Made by a program: the position numbers and the translations under genes | Part shown: positions 1-5,894 of the stretch, piece after piece | Layout: every line of letters starts with the position of its first letter | Position numbering within the stretch: the stretch's first letter is position 1 | From: Phycisphaerales bacterium | GTDB lineage: Bacteria > Pseudomonadota > Gammaproteobacteria > Competibacterales > Competibacteraceae | DNA length: 6,108 nt | Assembly: GCA_014879435.1 (NCBI GenBank) | Contig: JACSSB010000259.1 | Coordinates: forward strand, 1-6,108 | Direction of reading: 5' to 3' | Notes under the pieces: generated by a model | Told to the model about the DNA's origin: nothing | The model's database searches: none | What the model saw: the letters and a program-made list of their open reading frames with translations, nothing else

Positions 1-707
1 GGCTGTTGCGCATCGTGGGCGGAATATTGCTGGTCTTCTTGGGGCTGCTACCGTTCTCCAATCCGATCTACTCGGCACTGGCCGGCCCTCTGACCCGGCA
101 TCTGCCGGACCATGGCAGTATGATCGCGATCGATGTGCTATCGCCGTTCCTGACCCCGCTCAAACTCACGCTAATACTGGCGGCTTTCCTGACCATTCCC
201 TGGATTCTCTACCAGATCTGGGCCTTTGTCGCGCCCGGTTTGTACCAACGGGAAAAGCAACTGGTGTTACCGGTTCTGATTTCCAGCACGCTGCTATTCT
301 ACTGCGGCATGGCTTTCGCCTATTTCGTGATCATGCCGGTTTTCTTTGCCTTCATCACCAGTACTGTTCCCGAGGGAGTAGCGGTGATGACCGATATCAA
401 CCACTACCTCGATTTTGTGATGACGCTCTTCTTCGCCTTTGGGGTCGCATTCGAGGTACCGGTTGCCACGGTCATTTTGGTATTGACCGGCGCCATCAAA
501 CTCGAAACCCTGACTGCCAAACGACCTTATATCGTGGTCGGTGCTTTTATCGTCGGCATGTTGCTGACCCCGCCGGATGTCATTTCGCAGACCTTGCTCG
601 CGGTACCCATGTTGTTGCTGTTTGAGGCAGGGATCTTCGTCTCGCGCCTGCTGCTACAACGTCGGCACGCAGAGTCGGCAACGGCAGCACCGACCGGCGA
701 ACGCTAA
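1..707 (+). CDS. tatC: Sec-independent (twin-arginine) protein translocase subunit TatC, 5'-truncated by the window edge
   Basis: TatC is the polytopic inner-membrane receptor of the Tat pathway. With TatB it binds twin-arginine signal peptides and recruits TatA to export folded proteins. The reading frame is open from the window edge (first full codon at base 3) to TAA at 705-707. The product matches E. coli TatC almost end to end from memory: SPFLTPLKLT after the first periplasmic loop, YQIWAFVAPGLYQREKQ (equivalent of the signal-peptide-binding Glu103 loop), FYCGMAFAYF, AFGVAFEVPVA (Glu170 equivalent) and VGMLLTPPDVISQTLLA. The first in-frame start-like codon (TTG at 6) is not the real start. 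By alignment the first complete residue corresponds to about Leu20 of E. coli TatC, so roughly 18-19 N-terminal residues, including the HLIELR motif, lie outside the window. The C-terminus is short and polar. tatA and tatB would be expected upstream but cannot be seen. Confidence 0.97.
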   Translation, partial: LLRIVGGILLVFLGLLPFSNPIYSALAGPLTRHLPDHGSMIAIDVLSPFLTPLKLTLILAAFLTIPWILYQIWAFVAPGLYQREKQLVLPVLISSTLLFYCGMAFAYFVIMPVFFAFITSTVPEGVAVMTDINHYLDFVMTLFFAFGVAFEVPVATVILVLTGAIKLETLTAKRPYIVVGAFIVGMLLTPPDVISQTLLAVPMLLLFEAGIFVSRLLLQRRHAESATAAPTGER

Positions 708-726
708 TCACCACGGAGTTTTAACC

Positions 727-1083
727 ATGATCGGTGCACTGACACTCCTCCTGGCCTTCCAACTCGCAGGAGAGATCGTGGTCCGTTGGAGCGGTACACC
801 GGTGCCGGGTCCCGTTATCGGCATGCTGCTGCTCTTTCTGGCACTGCGCTGGTACAAAGTATTACCCGACTCACTGCGTATAACTGCGGAGACCCTGCTG
901 TCACATCTGTCGCTACTGTTCATTCCCGCTGGAGTCGGAATCATGCGCTATGGCGCACTGCTGGCGGAAGAGTGGCTGGCGATCACCATCACGCTGATCT
1001 TGAGTACGCTGATCACGGTCGCGGTCACCGCGCTGGTCATGGAGGCGCTCATCCACTGGCGCGCATCATCCCGCAATGGATAA
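727..1083 (+). CDS. lrgA: LrgA/CidA family small membrane protein
   Basis: This encodes a 118-residue, very hydrophobic protein with about four membrane segments (roughly residues 3-20, 27-41, 56-78 and 84-108). The family signature PGPVIGMLLL is at 27-36 and LLFIPAGVGIM at 63-73, both typical of LrgA/CidA/YohJ proteins, and the length is normal. The ATG at 727 is chosen over the longer open frame from 577 because GGAG lies at 715-718, 8 nt upstream, and because the longer frame would overlap tatC. The family was first described as holin/antiholin-like and linked to murein hydrolase control and lysis. In some Firmicutes the paired proteins are reported to transport pyruvate. Which role applies here cannot be read from sequence. 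It follows tatC by 19 nt and overlaps the lrgB start, so the pair is probably translationally coupled. Confidence 0.93.
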   Translation: MIGALTLLLAFQLAGEIVVRWSGTPVPGPVIGMLLLFLALRWYKVLPDSLRITAETLLSHLSLLFIPAGVGIMRYGALLAEEWLAITITLILSTLITVAVTALVMEALIHWRASSRNG

Positions 1084-1804
1084 GATCGTTACTAACATTT
1101 GGGTATATCTGGCGGCATCACCATTGCTGTGGCTGACTCTTACCCTGGTGATATACCTAGCTGCACAATGGCTATTTCGCCGCAGTGGCGGCTGGGCACT
1201 GCTCAATCCAGTGGCACTAGCGATTACCGTACTGGTAACACTCTTGTTACTGACCGATACCCCCTACCCCACCTATTTTACCGGTACTCAGTTCATTCAC
1301 TTTCTGCTCGGCCCCGCAACCGTGGCATTGGCGATACCGCTCTATCTTCATTGGGAGCAGGTGCGGCAACTGCTTCTGCCGATCATAGTGGGCCTGCTGA
1401 CCGGTTCGCTCACCGCGATCTTATCTGCGATAGGTATTGCTTGGTTGCTGGGTGGCTCACCACGCATCTTGCTGTCTCTGGCACCCAAGTCAGTGACAAC
1501 TCCAGTCGCCATGGGCATCGCTGAGAAAATCGGTGGCTTGCCCTCATTGACTGCGGTTCTGGTGATTCTGACTGGAATCCTTGGGGCGATCGCTGCTCCT
1601 GCTCTGCTGAGCTGGCTGCGGATTCAAAACGAGGCCACTAAAGGACTTGCTATCGGAGTGGCAGCACATGGTATCGGCACAGCGCGGGCCTTTCAGATCA
1701 GTGCCTTGGCCGGAGCCTTTTCGGGATTGGCCATTGGCTTGAATGCCCTGCTGACTGCGTTGCTGGTTCCCTTGATCGTTCACCTGCTCCATCTGGTCCC
1801 TTGA
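1076..1804 (+). CDS. lrgB: LrgB/CidB family integral membrane protein
   Basis: This encodes a 242-residue polytopic membrane protein, the partner of LrgA. Diagnostic segments are HFLLGPATVALA (residues 75-86), PKSVTTPVAMGIAE (137-150), GGLPSLTAVLVILTGILGA (153-171) and GVAAHGIGTARA (194-205), all strongly conserved in LrgB/CidB/YohK and the plant PLGG1 glycolate/glycerate transporter. Length is close to the usual 230-240. The ATG at 1076 overlaps the end of lrgA by 8 nt and has no good Shine-Dalgarno sequence of its own (upstream is GCGCATCATCCCGCA), which suggests coupling to lrgA translation. With LrgA it probably forms one inner-membrane system for small carboxylate movement or control of cell-wall lysis. 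The choice between these is open. No LytR/LytS-type or LysR-type regulator is adjacent within the window. Confidence 0.94.
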   Translation: MDKIVTNIWVYLAASPLLWLTLTLVIYLAAQWLFRRSGGWALLNPVALAITVLVTLLLLTDTPYPTYFTGTQFIHFLLGPATVALAIPLYLHWEQVRQLLLPIIVGLLTGSLTAILSAIGIAWLLGGSPRILLSLAPKSVTTPVAMGIAEKIGGLPSLTAVLVILTGILGAIAAPALLSWLRIQNEATKGLAIGVAAHGIGTARAFQISALAGAFSGLAIGLNALLTALLVPLIVHLLHLVP

Positions 1805-1811
1805 ACAAGGG
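1798..1811. terminator. Small inverted repeat over the lrgB stop codon, weak convergent-terminator candidate
   Basis: CCCTT (1798-1802) and AAGGG (1807-1811) form a 5-bp stem with a GAAC loop that contains most of the lrgB stop. Only 12 nt (1805-1816) separate the convergent stops of lrgB and truA, so any transcription end has to lie in or beside coding sequence. Neither strand has a T-run after the stem, so efficient intrinsic termination is doubtful. Confidence 0.25.
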
Positions 1812-1816
1812 CTAAC

Positions 1817-2605
1817 TTATTCGCTGAAAACCGGGTTACTTGCAGAAACCGACGGCAAACCGAATTGTAGCGGATAACGCACTGCAAGCAGGTACAAGCC
1901 CTCGGCTGGTGCAGTGATGCCAGCCCGCGTGCGATCACGGCCTTTCAGCACTTCCATCGCCCACTCGACCGGTCGATCACCCGTCCCAATCGCTAGCAGC
2001 ACACCGACGATATTACGCACCATATGATGCAAAAACGCATTAGCCTCGATCTCCAGCAACACACCATCGCCCCGCCGCTCTATCGTTAACTCCTGTATTT
2101 TCCGGATCGGATGATGCGCTTGACACTCAGCAGCGCGAAACGCACTGAAATCGTGTTCACCGATCAACACGCGACTGGCTTCATACATCCGCGCGACATC
2201 CAACGGTCGGTAATACCAAGTCGCCCGCGTGTGCCACAAAGGTGAGCGCTGAGGATGATTGTAAATCAGGTAGCGATAACGGCGCGCCCGAGCGGAGAAT
2301 CGTGCATGGAATTCTTCCGACACTTCACAGGCCCAACTGAGACTGAGATCTGGCGGCAGGTGAGCGTTGCTGCCCCGTACCCAGGCCCGTACTGGCCGAC
2401 TTGCCTGCGTATCGAAATGCACGACTTGGGCGATTGCATGAACACCAGCATCAGTGCGACCAGCACAGGTCAAACCCACTGAATGATTAGCAACCCGTGC
2501 CAACGCCCGTTCTAAGCTGGCTTGCACGGTACGCACACCCGCTGACTGGGTTTGCCAGCCGCGAAAGCCGGTTCCGTCGTATTGCACACCTAGCGCTATC
2601 CGCAT
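1817..2605 (-). CDS. truA: tRNA pseudouridine(38-40) synthase TruA
   Basis: TruA isomerises uridines 38, 39 and 40 in the anticodon arm of many tRNAs to pseudouridine. The 262-residue product begins MRIALGVQYDGTGFRGWQ, the classical TruA N-terminus. It carries AGRTDAGVHA (residues 48-57) with catalytic Asp52, RFSARARRYRYLIYN (102-116), HDFSAFRAAECQ (151-162) and FLHHMVRNIVGVLLAIG (191-207), and ends after AGITAPAEGLYLLAVRYP (228-245). Length is normal. A longer open frame starts at 2668, but its extra 21 residues have no family counterpart and would cross the terminator-like hairpin at 2635-2657, so the start at 2605 is preferred. GAGGAG at 2618-2623 is the best ribosome site, though 12 nt from the ATG is long. 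The gene is convergent with lrgB and downstream of the L,D-transpeptidase gene. Confidence 0.96.
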   Translation of the reverse strand: MRIALGVQYDGTGFRGWQTQSAGVRTVQASLERALARVANHSVGLTCAGRTDAGVHAIAQVVHFDTQASRPVRAWVRGSNAHLPPDLSLSWACEVSEEFHARFSARARRYRYLIYNHPQRSPLWHTRATWYYRPLDVARMYEASRVLIGEHDFSAFRAAECQAHHPIRKIQELTIERRGDGVLLEIEANAFLHHMVRNIVGVLLAIGTGDRPVEWAMEVLKGRDRTRAGITAPAEGLYLLAVRYPLQFGLPSVSASNPVFSE

Positions 2606-2617
2606 CGTTCCAGGATG

Positions 2618-2623
2618 CTCCTC
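2618..2623 (-). promoter_or_regulatory. Candidate truA ribosome binding site with long spacing
   Basis: On the minus strand GAGGAG lies 12 nt before the truA ATG at 2605. This is longer than the usual 5-9 nt. It starts 3 nt beyond the T-tract of the upstream hairpin, so the ribosome site would be the first unstructured segment of any transcript that reads through. Confidence 0.45.
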
Positions 2624-2625
2624 AT

Positions 2626-2657
2626 CAAAACGAAAATCCCCCGGTGACCGGGGGATT
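2626..2657 (-). terminator. Intrinsic terminator-like hairpin between the L,D-transpeptidase gene and truA
   Basis: AATCCCCCGGT (2635-2645) and ACCGGGGGATT (2647-2657) are perfect inverted repeats around a single base, giving a stem of about 10 bp with a 3-nt loop and a GC-rich core. On the minus strand the stem is followed by TT-CG-TTTT, making an interrupted T-tract to about 2627. It begins 30 nt after the transpeptidase stop. Position, stem strength and T-tract fit a rho-independent terminator for that gene on the minus strand. Confidence 0.75.
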
Positions 2658-2687
2658 GATTGCTGCACTCATTAGAAGCGGGATGCG

Positions 2688-4592
2688 CTAGGCATCGCCA
2701 GCCTTTTTTTTGCTTTCCTGAAAAAGGGCTCGGACCATAGGCTCATCGCGCTGATAGATATCATCACGGAAATGGAGCAAGCCAGCGCTATCGACCCAAG
2801 CAGTCCAGTACAGCAGATAGACCGGCACTTCCTGCGGCAAATTGACAACCCGCTGCTTACCACTATTTGCGGCGGTCTTGATCGTGTTTGGATTCCATTT
2901 CGGGTCATGTTTCAGCAGGTAATCGGCCAGCTCTACCGGGTTGGAGATGCGGATACAACCAGAACTGTAGGTCCGCTGATCGCGACTGAACAATTCCCTT
3001 GACGGAGTATCGTGCAAATACACATTGTAGGGATTCGGGAACATGAATTTGATCCCACCCAGCGCATTGCGCGGCCCGGAGTCTTGGCGCAACTGATAGC
3101 GGAAATTGTTGGCGCTGACCGCTTTCCAATTGATTGAGCCTGGATCGATTTCCTGGCCGCCGCTGCTGTAAACGCGAATTTTTTGCCCCTTAAGTGCGTA
3201 AGGATTGCGCTTGAGCTGCGGCAGTTTGTCTTTGACCGCAATGGAACGTGGCACGTACCATTTTGGACTCAACACCAGATAGGCCATGTTCGCAGTAAAA
3301 GTCGGGGTCTGCCGTTCCTGACGACCAACCACCACCTTCGATTCCATTACCTGCTTGCCATCCTCGAATACATTCATCTTGAAACTGGGAATATTGACCA
3401 GGATGTAGCGCGGTCCAAAATCATCCGGCAGCCAGCGCCAGCGCTCCATGTTTAGTTCCACCTGGCGAATGCGCTTCGATACCGACACATTCAGGGCGGC
3501 CACCGTGGCAGCATCCAGCGTTCCAGTTTCTCGTAAGCCGTGTCGTTTCTGGAAACGACGCAACGCATCAGTGACCGATTTGTCGTAAGCGGCGCTCTTA
3601 CCAGCGTTCTGTCCTTCCTGCAAGTCGCCACTGGCCTGCAACCGGGCACGCAACTGCTTCACCTTCGTGCTGCGCGCCTGCTGCGCAGAACCGACACTTG
3701 GCCAACCACCGGCCTGTTCAACCGCCCGATAGCGCCGCAACATTTCGCGCAATTCCACATAACCCTTACTTTGTGGAGCAAGGGCTTGCAATGATTTACC
3801 TACAGTATTGTCAGCTAAAGCCTGCTCCAGCACTTTGGCCAAATCACGGGAACGGGGCTTGATCGCCCAGTCGGGATCGATTTTGCGAGGTGGCAGCCGA
3901 CCAGACAGCAGATGGGAACCATAGGTCAGGAAAGTATCAGTGAACAGCAGATCAAAATTGGCCAGCTGATTGGCATCCGGCGTGGTGGTTCCTTGCTGAA
4001 GTGCGGTGTACAACTTGCGCAGGCGCTGTTGGGGATAATCGGCGGCGCGCAACCCTTCTTCTTCGGCCCGACCCAAAGCCTGCAACAGGTCATCAGCCGC
4101 TGGCAGTGGTTTGCCGCTACTATCGAGCCAAGCGGCTTGGTAGTCACGCTGCGCATAGAAAGGAATCAAATATTCCAGCGAGTGCAGCGTTAGGTCGTCG
4201 ATCTTCAGGCTAGGCGGTGGCGGTTCGATGCGTATCTGCTGACAGATATCCAGCGCTACCTGATTTTGTAATCCACCGTTGTTGGCCGGACAGGGCGGCA
4301 AAGGTGGCGTGACCTCCACCGTTTCTAGTGTCACCGCCTCGGTAGATCCCGGCCCTGACTCTGGCTCGGCCTCGTCAGCACTATCGGAGGTATCGACGCT
4401 ATCAGTACTCTGACTGGCAGCCGAGTTCATCGATCCTACTGGCGGTCCGGTCAAGGCGACCGTACCGACACCGGCATTTTGGATTTCGGAGGGCTGGCCA
4501 CCGACGGCTTGAGCTGTCACCGGCCAGGTGTTGAGCGCACAAGCCCCCAGCAATAGGCAAAGCCCTATAGGAAAAATGATCCGCTTGGACAT
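2688..4592 (-). CDS. Lipoprotein L,D-transpeptidase, LdtD (YcbB)-like, with peptidoglycan-binding and YkuD domains
   Basis: L,D-transpeptidases make 3-3 cross-links in murein (or exchange terminal D-amino acids) using a catalytic cysteine, in the periplasm. From the ATG at 4592 the 634-residue product starts MSKRIIFPIG and has lipobox LGAC with Cys18. Ala19 at +2 suggests sorting to the outer membrane. Residues 25-130 are low-complexity, rich in Ser, Thr, Glu and Pro, probably a flexible tether. Residues 135-300 resemble the helical YcbB scaffold domain, and 307-370 a peptidoglycan-binding domain (FQKRHGLRETGTLDAATVAALN). The YkuD catalytic domain spans about 396-560, with HDTP (His527) and YSSGCIRIS (Cys546). 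E. coli LdtD is about 615 residues. The open frame extends upstream to 4646, but the signal peptide fixes 4592 as the likelier start. The exact paralogue is uncertain, so no symbol is given. Confidence 0.93.
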   Translation of the reverse strand: MSKRIIFPIGLCLLLGACALNTWPVTAQAVGGQPSEIQNAGVGTVALTGPPVGSMNSAASQSTDSVDTSDSADEAEPESGPGSTEAVTLETVEVTPPLPPCPANNGGLQNQVALDICQQIRIEPPPPSLKIDDLTLHSLEYLIPFYAQRDYQAAWLDSSGKPLPAADDLLQALGRAEEEGLRAADYPQQRLRKLYTALQQGTTTPDANQLANFDLLFTDTFLTYGSHLLSGRLPPRKIDPDWAIKPRSRDLAKVLEQALADNTVGKSLQALAPQSKGYVELREMLRRYRAVEQAGGWPSVGSAQQARSTKVKQLRARLQASGDLQEGQNAGKSAAYDKSVTDALRRFQKRHGLRETGTLDAATVAALNVSVSKRIRQVELNMERWRWLPDDFGPRYILVNIPSFKMNVFEDGKQVMESKVVVGRQERQTPTFTANMAYLVLSPKWYVPRSIAVKDKLPQLKRNPYALKGQKIRVYSSGGQEIDPGSINWKAVSANNFRYQLRQDSGPRNALGGIKFMFPNPYNVYLHDTPSRELFSRDQRTYSSGCIRISNPVELADYLLKHDPKWNPNTIKTAANSGKQRVVNLPQEVPVYLLYWTAWVDSAGLLHFRDDIYQRDEPMVRALFQESKKKAGDA

Positions 4593-4633
4593 GAAAACGA
4601 CTGCCCCAATATTATATTGAAGTGGCATAATTG

Positions 4634-4662
4634 ATCGTATCATCATACCAACAAAGTATCAA
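4634..4662 (-). promoter_or_regulatory. Candidate sigma70 promoter for the L,D-transpeptidase gene
   Basis: On the minus strand TTGATA (4657-4662, 5/6 to consensus) is followed after exactly 17 nt by TACGAT (4634-4639, 4/6). A start near 4627 would give a leader of about 35 nt before the ATG at 4592. The region is clearly AT-richer than the genes. A second, perfect TATAAT lies at 4611-4616 but has no good -35 and would leave only about a dozen leader bases. Confidence 0.45.
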
Positions 4663-4724
4663 AATGACCACGCCTAAAAGCGTAGAGCAATAATACAGTC
4701 AAATAGTTGAGCTATCTTAGTCTT

Positions 4725-4743
4725 TAGAGGGTGATACTCTCTA
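4725..4743. repeat. Inverted repeat just after the last DUF2173-like gene
   Basis: TAGAGGGT (4725-4732) and ACTCTCTA (4736-4743) can pair over a GAT loop, with one G-T wobble on the plus strand (a C-A mismatch on the minus strand). It lies 12 nt past the stop of the small-gene operon. There is no T-run on the minus strand after it, so it is at best a weak terminator or a 3'-end protecting hairpin. Confidence 0.3.
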
Positions 4744-4755
4744 TTGATTCCAATT

Positions 4756-5094
4756 CTACCAATGCGAAATTTCGCGTAATTCCAGCATGATTTCGTTTAG
4801 AGGTGCATCGGCACCTTCCACGGTGCACACCAAGTTACCGACACCACAAACCGACTGCTCGATACCTCGAACGATCCAACCACGCGGCGGAGTCCAACCG
4901 CGCATACCGGTAAATACGGCGAATTGATCCGCATTACCTTGAATCATACGCCGATAATCATGCGCAAACTGTGCCAATCGTGCCATATCATCGCGTCCCA
5001 TCAAACCGTAACCTTCCAGCAAATAACCATCGTCACGGAAATGGCAAACCACATTGACGCCGTCTAAGGCCAGAATCCGTCGGATTACGCTCAT
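4756..5094 (-). CDS. DUF2173 / roadblock-LC7-like small protein, third gene of a paralogue trio
   Basis: This encodes a 112-residue soluble protein with no signal peptide or membrane segment. It has the alternating pattern of a small alpha/beta roadblock-like fold: an N-terminal helix (MSVIRRILAL), a strand pair around VNVVCHFRDDGYLLEGYG, a helix 34-53, strands, and a final amphipathic helix (NEIMLELREIS). Motif PPRGWIVR is at 69-76 and VCGVGNLVC gives Cys83, Asn87 and Cys90. The same motifs sit at identical residue numbers in the first gene of the trio. I recognise the family from memory as DUF2173 (annotated in some resources as roadblock/LC7-like), with no established function. The ATG at 5094 has TAGGAG 8 nt upstream and lies 11 nt after the stop of the middle gene. 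Roadblock folds often dimerise and bind small GTPases or regulate motility and signalling, but no GTPase partner is visible here. Confidence 0.8.
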   Translation of the reverse strand: MSVIRRILALDGVNVVCHFRDDGYLLEGYGLMGRDDMARLAQFAHDYRRMIQGNADQFAVFTGMRGWTPPRGWIVRGIEQSVCGVGNLVCTVEGADAPLNEIMLELREISHW

Positions 5095-5105
5095 GAAACC
5101 GGCTC

Positions 5106-5492
5106 CTATCGTTCCAGCATCGCGAACGCCGCCTCATAGTCGGCCTTTTCGTTACTCAACACCACGCCGATGAACGGCGGCAAACTGCTCTTACCCTGAC
5201 TTTTGAGCTGTTCCCGATGGAAGCCACTGACCACCACCGACCAGTCGAAACCCACCAATGTGAACTCTTGAATCGGATAAAACCCTTTCATAGCGGTCAT
5301 CTTTTCCCAGCCACGGGTCTGCATGGTGGCGATGCTCATATTGGCCACACACATGTGGGCCAACAGATCAAGCGTGGTTTCAGTGATGCGATCGGGGTAA
5401 GCGATGCGCTGGTCCACCAGTTCGCCGCTACCTCGAAATTCGAAGGCCGCCATCGCCCCCGGCAGTCCCATCAATTCATCGAGTGTCGCCAT
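5106..5492 (-). CDS. Divergent DUF2173 / roadblock-like small protein with a loop insertion, middle gene of the trio
   Basis: This encodes a 128-residue soluble protein beginning MATLDELMGLPGAMAAFEF, which parallels the N-termini of its neighbours (helix, LPG or KPG turn, then a strand). HMCVANMS at 46-53 matches IMCRATTM of the first gene. It departs from the other two in the second half. PPRGW is replaced by FYPIQEFTLV, the two conserved cysteines are absent (WSVVVSGFH in that place), and about 16 extra residues rich in Lys, Gln and Ser (around 91-107) precede the last strand GVVLSNE. The start at 5492 is preferred over an open frame from 5531 because AAGAGG lies 6 nt upstream and the extra N-terminal residues have no counterpart. 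It follows the first gene by 45 nt. It probably pairs with one of its paralogues, which is inference. Confidence 0.75.
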   Translation of the reverse strand: MATLDELMGLPGAMAAFEFRGSGELVDQRIAYPDRITETTLDLLAHMCVANMSIATMQTRGWEKMTAMKGFYPIQEFTLVGFDWSVVVSGFHREQLKSQGKSSLPPFIGVVLSNEKADYEAAFAMLER

Positions 5493-5498
5493 TGCTTG

Positions 5499-5504
5499 CC
5501 TCTT
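5499..5504 (-). promoter_or_regulatory. Ribosome binding site fixing the start of the middle small gene
   Basis: AAGAGG on the minus strand lies 6 nt before the ATG at 5492. This good spacing is the main reason to choose that start rather than the upstream in-frame ATG at 5531. Confidence 0.7.
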
Positions 5505-5537
5505 CTTATCCCCTTGCAGTGAATTTTGCAAGCTGGT

Positions 5538-5894
5538 TCAAATCAAATCGGAAGACGTCGTGACTATAGCCTGACGCATGAATCCAATGATGTCGTTGAT
5601 TGAGCTCTGAGCGTTGTCCAGCAGACAAAATACGTTCGCCATGACGCACACGGTATAATCGGAACTACGTACCACCCAGCCACGCGGTGGATGTAACCCA
5701 CTGTGTGGCTGGAAGACTTCGAGCATCCTGCCTTCCATATTCACGCCCATAGTGGTGGCGCGACACATGATTGAAGCCATGCGTGCATGTTCTTCGCTGA
5801 GAGCACCGCGATAAGAAAAGCGGTCGCCCCGGTAAGCATACTCGCCGGCAGCGACAACACCGGGCTTGGCCAGCAAATCAGTCACTATGCTCAT
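5538..5894 (-). CDS. DUF2173 / roadblock-LC7-like small protein, first gene of the trio
   Basis: This encodes a 118-residue soluble protein beginning MSIVTDLLAKPGVVAAGEYAY, a typical start for the family: a short helix, a PGV turn, a strand and then a G-D hairpin. A helix covers about 33-50 and includes IMCRATTMG. PPRGWVVR is at 69-76. YTVCVMANVFC carries Cys83, Asn87 and Cys90, and a C-terminal helix follows from 97. It shares these positions exactly with the third gene, so the two are clear paralogues. The start at 5894 is chosen because GAGGAG lies 5 nt upstream. The longer frame to 5966 adds 24 residues without family resemblance. Family assignment is from memory (DUF2173), and the function is unknown. 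The cysteine pair could bind a metal, form a disulfide or be structural; sequence alone does not decide. Confidence 0.82.
   Translation of the reverse strand: MSIVTDLLAKPGVVAAGEYAYRGDRFSYRGALSEEHARMASIMCRATTMGVNMEGRMLEVFQPHSGLHPPRGWVVRSSDYTVCVMANVFCLLDNAQSSINDIIGFMRQAIVTTSSDLI

Noticed and set aside
577..726. N-terminal extension of the lrgA frame giving a 168-residue protein
   Set aside because: The extension overlaps tatC in another frame, is Arg/Cys-rich without membrane character, and the ATG at 727 has a well-spaced GGAG.
786..1136. 116-codon plus-strand frame across lrgA and lrgB
   Set aside because: It is a shadow frame, low in hydrophobic periodicity, with no ribosome site, and lies inside two well-recognised genes.
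2606..2668. Longer TruA start adding 21 residues
   Set aside because: TruA proteins normally begin at MRIALG-like sequence, and the extension is encoded across the terminator-like hairpin.
3183..3455. Plus-strand open frames inside the L,D-transpeptidase gene, such as this 90-codon one
   Set aside because: They are antisense shadows of a gene with clear domains, and none shows a recognisable family or ribosome site.
4593..4646. Longer start of the L,D-transpeptidase (18 extra residues)
   Set aside because: The extension would place a second polar segment before the lipoprotein signal peptide, and it covers the TATAAT and promoter region.
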